From Paraburkholderia adhaesiva (GTDB taxonomy: Bacteria; Pseudomonadota; Gammaproteobacteria; Burkholderiales; Burkholderiaceae), in NCBI RefSeq assembly GCF_021390575.1, contig NZ_JAJEJQ010000005.1, positions 124,001 through 188,000 of the forward strand: DNA of 64,000 nucleotides. The letters are read 5' to 3'. Position numbers and translations under genes: made by a program. The notes beneath the pieces were generated by a model. That model had not been told where the DNA came from, ran no database searches, and saw nothing but the letters and a program-made list of their open reading frames with translations. Positions 35,099-44,349 of the stretch are shown here, one piece after another; positions within the stretch are counted from its first letter, which is position 1; each line of letters begins with the position of its first letter.

Positions 35099-36598
35099 GT
35101 GGCTATCAGTCAACGGCTTGTCAGTCACGACGAGATCTTTCACTACCGCACGTCGCGGGAGCCGATCATCATCAATGATCTGCCCGACACGACCACTGAA
35201 GAAAAGGAGCATGTCGACAAGCTTATCTTCACCCGCTACGACCTCATTCACTCCGACCTGCTCTCGAACATCCCGTCGTGCGCGTGTGGCAACACGCTCG
35301 GCGTGGACAAGCTCGGCGACGGTCGCGAGATCCGTGCGATGGTCTGCCCCGATTGTCACACCGAGGTCATCGCCCCCTATCAGGGCGATCTGGAACCGAT
35401 CATCTGGCTGCGTGCCCCGAAGGGCGTCAAGGCCCTCATCAACCCGCACGTCTGGACGATGCTGCGCGAGGGCTTCCAGAAGAACAGCTTCGATGTGATC
35501 CGCTGGATCTGCGACCGCACGTGGAAAGCGCCCGTCAAGGAACCGCCGGTGATGGAAGCCATTCGCGCATCGGGCCCCCCGCGAGGCTACAACCACTTTG
35601 TGGAGAACTTTGACGCCATCATGGCGTTCCTGTTCAACCTGAAGGACTATTCAAAGAAGGAGCTCGCGCCTCTCAGGACCTGTCTCGAACAGTTCCGGCA
35701 CTGTGTCTTCTCGCAATACATGCCGCTGCCGAACCGGTCGCTCCTCGTGCTCGAAGACACGCATCACGCCGGCTACACCGACAGCACGACGCCGATCGCC
35801 GTCGACGCCATCCGCATGATGGTGGGCATCGATTCACCGGTGTCGCCCCACTCCGCTCTCGTGCGCGAAAACCGCACCATCCGCATGCTCGCCATGACGG
35901 CCGAGTATTACGACACCGCGATGCGCGAGCTGCTCGCGTCAAAGACCGGCGTGCCCCGCAAAAATATCTACGGCACACGCTGTCACTTCAGCTTCCGTGC
36001 CGTCATCAGTTCGAACACCAATCCGCACGACTATACCGAAATCCATATTCCGTGGAGCGTGGGTATCGTGGTGTTCGAGTTGCATCTGAAGAATTTCCTG
36101 CTGCGGGAGGGCATGACGCCGTGGGAAGCCGAGACGTATCTGAATGCGCACGTCAACCAGTACAGCGAGAGGCTCGACCTGCTTTTCCAGCGGATCATCG
36201 CGGGTTCTCCGTGGCCAGGCGTGCCGGTCACCATGCAACGCAATCCGAGCCTGCACCGGGCAAGCATCCAGCTGCTCTTCATCACGCGTGTCACGACCGA
36301 CGTCAGTGTGCCGACGGTCTTCTTCAGCATTCTCGATGTCACGGGGCCGAATGCCGACTTCGACGGCGACATGATGAACCTCGTGCTGACCCTCGACCAC
36401 ACGCTGACCGATGCGCTGTACAGCCTGATGCCTCACCAGAGCGCATTCAGCATGAACGAACCGCGTGCCCTCTCCAAGAACCTCTCCATGCCCAAGCCCG
36501 TGGTGCTCACCATCAGCAACTGGATGCACTGGCCGGAACCTGACACGCCCGACCCCGAGGTGCTGGAGCGCATGGCGCTCATCCCGGAAGCTGCATGA
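35099..36598 (+). CDS. RNA polymerase beta' subunit, N-terminal piece (catalytic NADFDGD)
   Basis: A 499-residue protein from a GTG start behind TGGAGAAC. The universal active-site loop of multisubunit RNA polymerases, PNADFDGDMMNL, lies at about 417-428 with the three aspartates that hold Mg2+. Near the N-terminus CACGNTL and VCPDCHTEV (about residues 60-90) form a zinc-ribbon-like element. E. coli beta' is about 1400 residues, so this is only the first part; the C-terminal piece is encoded at 50490. Split beta' genes of this kind are a hallmark of phiKZ-like phages. Whether it belongs to the virion or the non-virion polymerase cannot be decided here. Confidence 0.92.
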   Translation: MAISQRLVSHDEIFHYRTSREPIIINDLPDTTTEEKEHVDKLIFTRYDLIHSDLLSNIPSCACGNTLGVDKLGDGREIRAMVCPDCHTEVIAPYQGDLEPIIWLRAPKGVKALINPHVWTMLREGFQKNSFDVIRWICDRTWKAPVKEPPVMEAIRASGPPRGYNHFVENFDAIMAFLFNLKDYSKKELAPLRTCLEQFRHCVFSQYMPLPNRSLLVLEDTHHAGYTDSTTPIAVDAIRMMVGIDSPVSPHSALVRENRTIRMLAMTAEYYDTAMRELLASKTGVPRKNIYGTRCHFSFRAVISSNTNPHDYTEIHIPWSVGIVVFELHLKNFLLREGMTPWEAETYLNAHVNQYSERLDLLFQRIIAGSPWPGVPVTMQRNPSLHRASIQLLFITRVTTDVSVPTVFFSILDVTGPNADFDGDMMNLVLTLDHTLTDALYSLMPHQSAFSMNEPRALSKNLSMPKPVVLTISNWMHWPEPDTPDPEVLERMALIPEAA

Positions 36599-36630
36599 CC
36601 TGCAATCCATCAATCAAGGAAGAATTTACC

Positions 36631-36663
36631 ATGTCTGAATGTTATGCCCGGAGGCATCCATGA
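36631..36663 (+). CDS. Ten-codon leader ORF coupled to next gene
   Basis: ATG at 36631 preceded by AAGGAAG starts a 10-residue peptide (MSECYARRHP) whose TGA overlaps the ATG of the 209-residue gene (ATGATG at 36660-36665). The GGAGG for the main gene lies inside this small frame. It may be a translational coupling device; it is too short to be confirmed by composition. Confidence 0.3.
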   Translation: MSECYARRHP

Positions 36664-37289
36664 TGCTCACCGCCGCTGGCGAAAGTGATTTTGATGCGCT
36701 CGTTTATGGCACCAGCCAGCATCCTGGCACCGTCGCCTATCTCCAGAAACAGCTGGAGCCTTTCCGTGGCGCATTGAGCAGCGGGCTGACCGAATTCGGG
36801 CGGCAGTTCGTAAGCTCCGCGCGCAACCTCTACGAATCACTCAACGGCTCCGAAGCCATGCGGCTCGCGCGTGCGGCCGTGCGGCGTGTTGACAGCCTCT
36901 TCATGAGCGACACGATCCAGACGATCTGGGACATCGGAAGGCTTCAGAACGCGCCCCTGACCATGCAGCGCTGGATCATGGCCGAGCCCGAAACCCGCAG
37001 GCTCTATCACCAGCAACGTTGCGATGGCTACTCGGACACGTATGTCGACATGGACCCCGGCATGACTGGCGAGGACCACTACGACTGGCGCCGTATATAC
37101 GACGGCGTGGCGCAGGTAACGGCCGACGGCCAGGTGGTATTCGAACAGTACTGGGATCCCCTCAGGGAAGGCGACCGGCATCTGGAACTCGACGAGCAAA
37201 GCGACATCATCGATACCCACGAGTTCGCCCGTGCCTACGCGCTCGCTGGCAAGGAAGACCACACGAGCAAGGAGGGCGGCATGCTGTAG
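36660..37289 (+). CDS. Phage protein, unknown, downstream of RNA polymerase piece
   Basis: About 209 residues from the ATG at 36660, with GGAGG six bases upstream. It is helical, with no recognised motif; the segment TVAYLQKQLEPFRGALSSGLTEFGRQ suggests a virion or assembly protein. It lies 61 bases after the beta' piece in the same direction. Confidence 0.5.
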   Translation: MMLTAAGESDFDALVYGTSQHPGTVAYLQKQLEPFRGALSSGLTEFGRQFVSSARNLYESLNGSEAMRLARAAVRRVDSLFMSDTIQTIWDIGRLQNAPLTMQRWIMAEPETRRLYHQQRCDGYSDTYVDMDPGMTGEDHYDWRRIYDGVAQVTADGQVVFEQYWDPLREGDRHLELDEQSDIIDTHEFARAYALAGKEDHTSKEGGML

Positions 37290-37341
37290 CCGCCTGTCCG
37301 CTATCCGGGAGAGCGCCCGCACTCTCCCGGGCAAGGAGTCA

Positions 37342-37665
37342 ATGATGAACTTCGATGAAATCCAGACCCCCAACGACCTGCACGAATGGGCCCGGGACTG
37401 GGCAGCAAGTGACAGTGCCTTCGAGCAGCTGGAGGGCTACCTGGAATGCATTTTCCGGCAGCTCGGCGGCGGCGACCATCCGGAAATCACGTTCCGCCGT
37501 TCTGCCGGCGTGATGCGTCTGCCCTCTGGCGAGGCGCTGGCAGTCTACTTTCTCCGGTTCAACGAGATCGCGTTCGTGCTCGCTCGCGACTGGCAGAGCG
37601 GCAGGTATTACGAGTTGCACGATGTTGATGAGCTTTTTGCAGAGCGAGCGCCAACGCTGCATTAG
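37342..37665 (+). CDS. Small phage protein, unknown
   Basis: A 107-residue acidic protein starting MMNFDEIQTPNDLHEWARDW; AAGGAG lies just upstream. It has no recognised domain. A one-domain alpha/beta fold is suggested by the alternating pattern (AVYFLRFNEIAFVLARDW). It precedes a run of structural-looking genes. Confidence 0.5.
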   Translation: MMNFDEIQTPNDLHEWARDWAASDSAFEQLEGYLECIFRQLGGGDHPEITFRRSAGVMRLPSGEALAVYFLRFNEIAFVLARDWQSGRYYELHDVDELFAERAPTLH

Positions 37666-37696
37666 CCCGGTTCCCCTCCACTGATCGCTGTCCGCC

Positions 37697-38143
37697 ATGA
37701 CCACGCCCGCTCCGACACTCTCGACGGCCGGCTGGATCGTTTCGCCCCAGCAAAAGGCCGACAGGCTGATGGCCTGGCTCTACGAGAGCCAGGCCAACCA
37801 GTCGTATGTCTTCAACGGCAATGTGACCAGCCTGCAATACCTTATCGCGAAGAACGCAGGCAACATTCCCGCCACCTGCACGGCACTGCAGACCGCGCTG
37901 ACCTCCTTTTTTTCGCGCTACTACGACCTCGCTAGCGTGCAGGTGGCCAGTGATGATGTACTCAACGGTAACGAGAGCAGCCTGATCACGCTCTACGTCT
38001 ATGCGGAGCTCACCGAAGATGGCGTCGTGTATCCGCTCAACAGCCTGATCGAACTGTCCAGTTCGAAGCTGGTGCGTGTGCTGGCACTGAACAACGCTGG
38101 CGCGAGCGCTGCACAGACTGTGCTTCAGGGTCTCGCATCATGA
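37697..38143 (+). CDS. Phage structural-type protein, unknown
   Basis: A 148-residue Ser/Thr/Asn-rich protein (MTTPAPTLSTAGWIVSPQQK). Composition and the YVYAELTEDGVVYPLNSLIEL strand pair resemble small tail or baseplate components. It overlaps the next gene by four bases (ATGA). Confidence 0.5.
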   Translation: MTTPAPTLSTAGWIVSPQQKADRLMAWLYESQANQSYVFNGNVTSLQYLIAKNAGNIPATCTALQTALTSFFSRYYDLASVQVASDDVLNGNESSLITLYVYAELTEDGVVYPLNSLIELSSSKLVRVLALNNAGASAAQTVLQGLAS

Positions 38144-38820
38144 ACACACCTACCGACGGCGACAGCAAGGACCCGGAAGATGTACCACCGGTTGCTGCCT
38201 ACGGCGATCCGCATCGTACTGGTGCTGATGATGGCAACGGTGGCGATGGCCCATTGCGGCCCGATGCGCCCATGCCCGGCTGGATCGAGAGTTTTGGCCG
38301 CAAGATCGAGCGCGCGATTCACAACGCCATGGTGTTCGAACAGCACGAGTACCTGGAGCATCGGCGATTGCCACACACCGTGCGGACCTGGGAGATCAAG
38401 ACCGTGCCGTGGCTGCTCGAGGACGGCTACATCCTCGCGCTGACCGAATTCCCCATCGCGACAGAAACCTGCTGCGTCGTCGCCTTTACTCCGGTCTATG
38501 CCGATGGGCGTACGGCGATGGCGCGCGAAACCGCTGCCGAAGCAATGGCGCTGGAAGTCGTGGATTACGAGGTGTTCGCGTATCAGGAACGTAGTCGCAC
38601 CGCGTACGAGAACACCCGCATGATCCTTGGTCCACCCTACATCGCCGAACTCAAACGTCAAGCCTTTGCGCTGGAGCTGCAGTACATCCAGTTTTTCTAC
38701 TTCACGCAGTTCGTACCGAAAGTGCGTGAAGCCTTCGAGGACCCCAACGGCTATCTTGAGCTCTTCCTCGCACGCGCGAAACAGGCCTTCCAGTCAAGTT
38801 GCGCACAACCTCATCCTTAA
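38140..38820 (+). CDS. Phage protein, unknown
   Basis: A 226-residue protein with a disordered acidic first 45 residues (DGDSKDPEDVPP, DDGNGGDGP) and a folded remainder rich in Glu, Tyr and Phe. The start overlaps the previous stop (ATGA), pointing to co-translation. No motif recognised. Confidence 0.5.
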   Translation: MNTPTDGDSKDPEDVPPVAAYGDPHRTGADDGNGGDGPLRPDAPMPGWIESFGRKIERAIHNAMVFEQHEYLEHRRLPHTVRTWEIKTVPWLLEDGYILALTEFPIATETCCVVAFTPVYADGRTAMARETAAEAMALEVVDYEVFAYQERSRTAYENTRMILGPPYIAELKRQAFALELQYIQFFYFTQFVPKVREAFEDPNGYLELFLARAKQAFQSSCAQPHP

Positions 38821-38833
38821 ATGGAGAACTGAT

Positions 38834-39160
38834 TTGAATTTCCGGTTTAGCTCGATACTGGCGTCCATTGTCGACGCCTTCGAAGCCCGCTTTTCCACGC
38901 AGAGTGGTCGCACGCGTCGCTCGGCCGCCAGGATCGCATCGCTAATCGATGAAGGTGTTCATCCTGCCATGATCGCGCGCGTGATGACCGATAACTCTCG
39001 CAAAAATGACCCTGATAATCCGGTCGTCTTCACCGCGGAAGATGTACGGGCGATAGCGAGAATCCACAACAGCGGTCATCTTGAGACGGCACTCGAACAG
39101 GCAAAGCAGCGATCCGGACAGCCCCACGCACCAGATCGTGACGACCAGCCCTCCCGTTGA
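38834..39160 (+). CDS. Small basic phage protein from a TTG start
   Basis: A 108-residue protein beginning at a TTG (38834) behind TGGAG, 13 bases after the preceding stop. It is basic and helical (RRSAARIASLIDEGVHPAMIARVM, then FTAEDVRAIARIHN), a pattern like two helix-turn-helix-like segments, so DNA or RNA binding is possible. The upstream part of the same open frame overlaps the preceding gene and is a shadow. Confidence 0.45.
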   Translation: MNFRFSSILASIVDAFEARFSTQSGRTRRSAARIASLIDEGVHPAMIARVMTDNSRKNDPDNPVVFTAEDVRAIARIHNSGHLETALEQAKQRSGQPHAPDRDDQPSR

Positions 39161-39179
39161 GTGTCCGTTCAGAACCATC

Positions 39180-39794
39180 ATGAAACCAGCCATCGAATCC
39201 CCTGCCCCACAACGTCCTCCTGGAGCCGACCCGGGCAACTACATCAACATGGTCGCACGATCTCTCGACGAGATCTCAAGCCAGGATGTGGCGAAGCTGC
39301 CCGAAGACCAGTTTGTGCATGTCTTCCTGCCACTGCTCGCTGGCGACCCCGAATTGCCGTATCCCGTCACCATGGCCGACTGGATCTCGATTGCCGGCGC
39401 TCCCTGCAAGCCGGTCGATGTCTTTGACAATGCCACGGGCCAGACGCTGTTTCGCGTACCTCCCGTCTTCGATTATCACGGCATCAATCCCGTCCGCGAT
39501 ATCCATAACAGGGCCGCCGGCCAGGGCGCCTTCACCGACATCATCGCCACCGCCGCGACTCTCGCAGGTCTGCATCCGAACCAGGCAAAAGCCTTTGTCG
39601 AGCAATCGCTGCGTCAGCGGGCGAATTTCATGAACAACACCGCCGCACTCGTGCCCCACGTGCTCGAGTGGAATGCCATTCTCAGGCGCTACGGCCGTGA
39701 GCCCCTGTACGCCGAATTTGAAAGGGCGCTCAGCAAGGCGCTTGCAGCCCGTGCGCGAGACCCAACTCCCCCCGACACGTATGAGGACTTCTGA
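39180..39794 (+). CDS. Phage protein, unknown, upstream of SbcD-like nuclease
   Basis: A 204-residue protein (MKPAIESPAPQRPPGADPGN) with a Pro-rich start and a helical rest. It overlaps the nuclease gene by 14 bases, so the two are probably co-translated and might act together. No domain recognised. Confidence 0.5.
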   Translation: MKPAIESPAPQRPPGADPGNYINMVARSLDEISSQDVAKLPEDQFVHVFLPLLAGDPELPYPVTMADWISIAGAPCKPVDVFDNATGQTLFRVPPVFDYHGINPVRDIHNRAAGQGAFTDIIATAATLAGLHPNQAKAFVEQSLRQRANFMNNTAALVPHVLEWNAILRRYGREPLYAEFERALSKALAARARDPTPPDTYEDF

Positions 39795-40899
39795 TATCCA
39801 TCTTGCGGTTGCCAGCGACATCCATCTCGGCAACCGGCGCACGCCTACCCGCGGCATCCTGCGCAACCTGCGGGCCGCCTTCCCCGATAACGAGGAAACG
39901 GCGCAGCTGGACCTGATCTGCCTGGCAGGCGATGTCTTTGACACCCTCTTCTCGCTCAACGATGAAGATGTGCCGGAAATTGACTTCTGGATCCGCGACC
40001 TGCTGATGCTGTGCAAAAAGCACGACATCATCCTGTACGTGCTCGAGGGGACACGCAGTCATGACTGGGAGCAGTCGAAGCGCTTCGTCACGATCAACGA
40101 GATTGCTGGCATCAATGCGAAGCTGCGGTATGTCAACAGGATCAGCATCGAGTATGAGCCGTCGCTCGACCTCTGGATCGGCTTCGTGCCCGACGAGGCC
40201 ACACCCGACACTGCGAGGACGCTCAGCGAGTTCCAGAGCCTCATGAAGGCGAAAGGCATCGAAAAGGTCGACCTGAATTTCATGCACGGCCACTTCGAGT
40301 TCCAGCTTCCGGCCGCTGCCCGCGTACCCAAACACGATTCAGCCGCGTGGCTCGCGATCACGCGCTCCCTGCTCTTCATCGGCCACAACCACCGGCATTC
40401 GTCCTTTGAACGCATCTACGCGCAGGGTTCATTCGATCGTTATTCGCACGGTCACGAAGAGCCCAAGGGCCATCTGCGGGCGATCCTGCATGCGTCGGGC
40501 GATCACGAAGTCGTCTTTGTGGAGAACACGGGCGCCCGTCTCTACATCACGATCGACTGCACGGACCTTTCCGTGCAAGCTGCGTTGCGGGCAATCGAGG
40601 AACGTGCCCGCACCATGCCTGAACACTCCGCTGTTCGCATCGAGGCGAATGCCGATCATCCGCTGCTCGCCGACATGGATGCACTCATCCGCCTTTATCC
40701 GTTCTTCAGCTGGAGCAAGAACCCAATCCAACCCGACGAGCAGGACCGGCCGATATACAACGACGATCCCGAAGTATTCGAACCCGTGACCATTCATGCC
40801 GGGAATATCCTGCAACTGCTCACCGAACGCATGATTGCTTCGGGCGTGAGTGCAACGGTGCTGGCCGTCGCGCAACAGAAAATCCAGGAAGTGATGTGA
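39781..40899 (+). CDS. SbcD/Mre11-like metallophosphoesterase
   Basis: A 372-residue protein with the calcineurin-type metal site in order: ASDIHLGN (about 10-17), LAGDVFDTL (about 49-57), GTRSHDWE (about 90-97, replacing the usual GNHD), MHGHFEF (about 167-173) and GHNHRHS (about 201-207). These ligands bind two metals and cut phosphodiesters; SbcD/Mre11 relatives are nucleases that process DNA ends and hairpins. The Arg-Ser in the third motif instead of Gly-Asn is unusual and might alter activity. It overlaps both neighbours by a few bases. No SbcC-like ATPase is seen in the window. Confidence 0.8.
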   Translation: MRTSDIHLAVASDIHLGNRRTPTRGILRNLRAAFPDNEETAQLDLICLAGDVFDTLFSLNDEDVPEIDFWIRDLLMLCKKHDIILYVLEGTRSHDWEQSKRFVTINEIAGINAKLRYVNRISIEYEPSLDLWIGFVPDEATPDTARTLSEFQSLMKAKGIEKVDLNFMHGHFEFQLPAAARVPKHDSAAWLAITRSLLFIGHNHRHSSFERIYAQGSFDRYSHGHEEPKGHLRAILHASGDHEVVFVENTGARLYITIDCTDLSVQAALRAIEERARTMPEHSAVRIEANADHPLLADMDALIRLYPFFSWSKNPIQPDEQDRPIYNDDPEVFEPVTIHAGNILQLLTERMIASGVSATVLAVAQQKIQEVM

Positions 40900-41804
40900 T
40901 GTCCACAATTGCAGGTCTGACTGCCCGCACGATGGGCTACTTTCCCCTTTCGGTGGGCACGTCGCTCGCGCTGGAAGGCGCGCTCGGCATCCACCCTGAT
41001 CACCAGGAGTCCCCCGCGCCGATACTGCGCTACGAAGAACTCTGGTGCAATCTCAAGACGCTCTTTCGCAACTGCATGGGTGCGCTGGACAAGACGACTG
41101 CCAGCACCGCGCAACCCGACGAACTGGCCTGGACGTTGCAGGAAGAAATCGACCAGCTTGCGAGTCTCGTGGCCGAAGCCACCCACAACCGATGTCGGAC
41201 CGTGTATTACGTGAGCAAATACGCGGGGCTCGCGCAAAGATATCCGTTCGCCACCTTGCGGATGGATTCGACTGCGCGTCAGAAGCAGTATGCAGCGATC
41301 CAGACCGACGCGATCGCACAGTTGCTGAACGCGTCCGGCGACCAACAGAAACAGGATCAACAAGAGGATGAACTGCGGCGCGGTCGGATTTCGGTCTTTG
41401 ATCTGAAGCTCAAACCGGTCACCTCCGCACGCAGTCCACCACCAAAGGTGCTTCTGCTCAGTCACTACCCCTACGACCTCTTTTCCGCGAAGCGCTTCAG
41501 GGATATGGCGCTACTCGAGTCACACACCGGGCGATTGAAGGAAAAAGCGCTCTGGCACACGAAATACGCCCAGGGTCGCGAGCTCGCGATGATCCCCTTT
41601 CGCGAAGACCTTATCCAGGTGTTTGGCGACTCCGAACTCTTCGCTCCCATGCGTCTGGAAGTTCGACGCGAGCTCCTGCAGATCGCACAGAAAATGCAGT
41701 GGAACCCCACGACCACGTACGAGCGTATTGCGCTCGGAGTGGATCTCATGAAGAACCCCTATGCCCGCGACGTGCTGAAGAAAATCGTCTCCAGCCGTTA
41801 CTAG
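40899..41804 (+). CDS. Phage protein, unknown, coupled to SbcD-like nuclease
   Basis: A 301-residue protein whose ATG overlaps the nuclease stop (GTGATGTGATG). It is helical with a Gln-rich linker (QQKQDQQEDE, about residue 148-158) between two halves. The C-terminal part (RLEVRRELLQIAQKMQWNPTTTYERIALG) does not match a family I know. Close coupling to the nuclease suggests a shared DNA role. Confidence 0.5.
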   Translation: MSTIAGLTARTMGYFPLSVGTSLALEGALGIHPDHQESPAPILRYEELWCNLKTLFRNCMGALDKTTASTAQPDELAWTLQEEIDQLASLVAEATHNRCRTVYYVSKYAGLAQRYPFATLRMDSTARQKQYAAIQTDAIAQLLNASGDQQKQDQQEDELRRGRISVFDLKLKPVTSARSPPPKVLLLSHYPYDLFSAKRFRDMALLESHTGRLKEKALWHTKYAQGRELAMIPFREDLIQVFGDSELFAPMRLEVRRELLQIAQKMQWNPTTTYERIALGVDLMKNPYARDVLKKIVSSRY

Positions 41805-41821
41805 AAGGCAAAGATCCCGCA

Positions 41822-41899
41822 ATGAAATTTTTATTGATCGCGACCATGTTGTGTCATGCGACCGTGACTGTCCAACCGCAGAGGAATAACCATGCCTGA
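41822..41899 (+). CDS. Short hydrophobic ORF upstream of SSB-like gene
   Basis: A 25-codon frame (MKFLLIATMLCHATVTVQPQ, then five residues) whose stop overlaps the start of the next gene by a few bases. No good ribosome site. It could be a leader peptide affecting translation of the SSB-like protein, or chance. Confidence 0.25.
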   Translation: MKFLLIATMLCHATVTVQPQRNNHA

Positions 41900-42578
41900 A
41901 AATCGCAAGACGCGCAGCAAGACCATACTAGACAGCCGTCGGCTCGCGCTTTCCGCACCCATTACAGGAAAAACCGGCGAAGGCGGAAAAAAGATCTGGT
42001 CATCGCTGACCGTCTCCGTATTCAACAATCTGCCCTGCATCACCGTCTTTACCAACGATCCCGACGATCAGAAGAACGAGAACGGCGTCATCCGGGCGGT
42101 TGTTGACCCCATCGAATTCAGCGCCGTGCTGATCGATTTCGAGCGTGTCATTGCCGGTCCCGACAGCAAGGAAAACAAACGGCAGCTCTGCAATGTCGAA
42201 CGGGACCGCAGCAATACACCCCAGGGTGAGAAGCCCGCGGTACGTTCCGCATTCTGTTATGGCAAGGACGAGGACGGCATCGCCTGGGTTGCCCTTTCGG
42301 CGCGCGGCCGCCCCAATATCCGTTTCGATTTCGGTTACAGCCGCTACCACTACCTGCAGCACAAAAGTGGCGAACAGGTCAGCAAATCCGAAGCATCCCA
42401 GCTATTTGCCCTTGGCTGGATACACCTCGTTCGTACGTTCGTAACGGACCTGATGAGAACGGAGTATGAACATCCACAGGCGCAGAACGAAGGCGGCGAA
42501 AAGAATAACAGGGGCCGGAATTCACCAACGGCAAAGTCGCACTATTCTGAAATTGAGGAGGACGACATTCCCTATTAG
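41892..42578 (+). CDS. SSB-like single-stranded DNA-binding protein
   Basis: A 228-residue protein with AGAGGAATAACC before the ATG. The N-terminal two thirds are beta-rich (SSLTVSVFNNLPCITVF, AWVALSARGRPNIRFDFGYS), consistent with an OB-like fold. The tail is disordered and ends SEIEEDDIPY, very close to the DDDIPF tip by which bacterial SSB recruits replication partners. It sits near other DNA-processing genes. Length is above the 170-180 residues of E. coli SSB. The call rests mainly on the C-terminal tip. Confidence 0.62.
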   Translation: MPENRKTRSKTILDSRRLALSAPITGKTGEGGKKIWSSLTVSVFNNLPCITVFTNDPDDQKNENGVIRAVVDPIEFSAVLIDFERVIAGPDSKENKRQLCNVERDRSNTPQGEKPAVRSAFCYGKDEDGIAWVALSARGRPNIRFDFGYSRYHYLQHKSGEQVSKSEASQLFALGWIHLVRTFVTDLMRTEYEHPQAQNEGGEKNNRGRNSPTAKSHYSEIEEDDIPY

Positions 42579-42733
42579 CGGACCATCACAACCGGTTCGA
42601 CAGGCTCCCCCGTCTTCCGTATTTCCCGCAGAGATTCCTCTACGTCATCGTGGCACGCAGGTCGGCCAGAATTGGCTGACCTGCCCTATTTCCCCAGTAA
42701 AAGCAGCCCGATGAAACGAAACGGATCTGGGTG

Positions 42734-42743
42734 ACATATCACT
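42734..42743 (+). promoter_or_regulatory. Candidate phage promoter motif ACATATCACT
   Basis: A weaker match to the ATATCACC/T word, 41 bases before the TTG start at 42784. It follows a 205-base spacer (42579-42783) without a gene. Confidence 0.45.
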
Positions 42744-42783
42744 ATCTTGCTGAAATGCCTGGCGCGTTCTAGGGAGATAGAAA

Positions 42784-44349
42784 TTGAAGCTGCGAATCAG
42801 CAAAATCGGCCTGACTGAAAACAATCGAACCGAGATTGCTCTCGAGCATGACGGAAAAACGATTGAATGGAACATTACCGAATTCAAGAACATCGTCAAG
42901 AATCTCGACTACGACGTCTTTGAGCAGATCAACCAGTACTGGGCGAGGATGCCATCCGCGAAACAGGATGAAGCATATCGCGTGTATGACGAAATCCGTG
43001 ACGTGTTCCGCGAGTGCTACGAAACGCACACGCTGATACGGCGGCTGCAGGGGCTCGTCGTCGCGCTTTGCGAGCTCCATCCCCTCGAAGATATCCGGCA
43101 CTGGATTTCCTTTGCCAGCAATCTGCGATGCCCGGATGACGTGAAGGATGAGTTTGTCGAGTACGTCATGCCCGGCACGCGCAGCGGCACTTATCTACGT
43201 GACGAATATGAATGGCTTGTCGCATTGTCGATCGCGTTGCGGGTGATTTTTCCCGTCTGGGGAGAGTTCATCGCGCGCATCCGCGCGGAGGTTCCCACAG
43301 GGTGGAAGGAGTTCTATGCCTGGCAGCTGCTCTCCCCCACCGCGCTCGGACAGAGTAGTGCCATGGAACGGCTGCAAGGCTACGTCAAGTACTGGTCGCG
43401 CGCCGGCGCTGGCCGACACGACGTAGAGAAGTCCGCGCACGTCTTCAAGGGTATCAGCACCGAGGACTATCCAACGCTACTCATGGCGCTGGTGCTTGTG
43501 CGCAAGCTCACCGTTGCCGATGTGCGGGGCCTCGACACGTCGTCGAACCTTGTTTCCTGCGTATTCACCTTCATCCGGCACAAGACACGACCAGGCTCGG
43601 AGGGAGGCTTCAACGCGATCATCAAGGAGAAAAAAGAAACCGAAACATATGGTCAGGACATCGAAAACCAGCAATCACGTCTCGAAGCGTGCAAGGAGAA
43701 GATGCCGATCGCCGACGGCAAGATTGCGCCCATCCGCTACTACGCGCGCGACATGCGCCATATCGCGCGACAGATTGCACCAGACATGCCACCCGAGTAT
43801 CTGGAGATGTCTTTTGATTCCGTGAAGGCACTCGAACATATCCGGGAACGCAAGGTGCAGATGGTCCTCACCATGTATGTCCTTCAGTACCGCAAGCAGT
43901 TACAGGCCCGCGCCCTCTTTCATCTTCCACGCGCGTCATTGCTGCAGGCGATCGCCGTCGCCCAGGCGGTGTACTGGCACAGGGGCTATCGCGAACTCGC
44001 CGCGCTCGTGAGTGCGCTTCCCGTATCCGACGCTGACGTCGTGTATCTCGGCAGCCTGGAGGCGCGCTCAAAAATCCCGGTCACCATGATCTCGGAACTG
44101 GAACGACTGTTTCCCTTCCGCCGCATACCTGGTGGCAAACAGAAATCAGGCCGCGTGCAGACCAGCGCTGAAGACGCGATTGACCGCGTCGTGAGCCAGC
44201 TCGGCGAAACCGGCTGGCGCCTGACACTTCCCTCTGAATGGGTGGCCGAGCTCACCCGCAATCCACGCGAGCGGCACTACGCCGTGCCCGGCAACATCCG
44301 AATCCAACTCGCGCAACTCACCATTGCGCTTGCATCAAGGAGCTTCTAA
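42784..44349 (+). CDS. 521-residue phage protein, possibly RNA polymerase accessory subunit
   Basis: Starts at a TTG behind TAGGGAGATAG. The protein is mostly helical and lacks virion-type beta composition. Its length (521) and its place upstream of RNA polymerase genes bring to mind the phiKZ gp68 fifth subunit of the non-virion polymerase, but I have not aligned them and the call is speculative. It is followed at once by the gene at 44350. Confidence 0.4.
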   Translation: MKLRISKIGLTENNRTEIALEHDGKTIEWNITEFKNIVKNLDYDVFEQINQYWARMPSAKQDEAYRVYDEIRDVFRECYETHTLIRRLQGLVVALCELHPLEDIRHWISFASNLRCPDDVKDEFVEYVMPGTRSGTYLRDEYEWLVALSIALRVIFPVWGEFIARIRAEVPTGWKEFYAWQLLSPTALGQSSAMERLQGYVKYWSRAGAGRHDVEKSAHVFKGISTEDYPTLLMALVLVRKLTVADVRGLDTSSNLVSCVFTFIRHKTRPGSEGGFNAIIKEKKETETYGQDIENQQSRLEACKEKMPIADGKIAPIRYYARDMRHIARQIAPDMPPEYLEMSFDSVKALEHIRERKVQMVLTMYVLQYRKQLQARALFHLPRASLLQAIAVAQAVYWHRGYRELAALVSALPVSDADVVYLGSLEARSKIPVTMISELERLFPFRRIPGGKQKSGRVQTSAEDAIDRVVSQLGETGWRLTLPSEWVAELTRNPRERHYAVPGNIRIQLAQLTIALASRSF

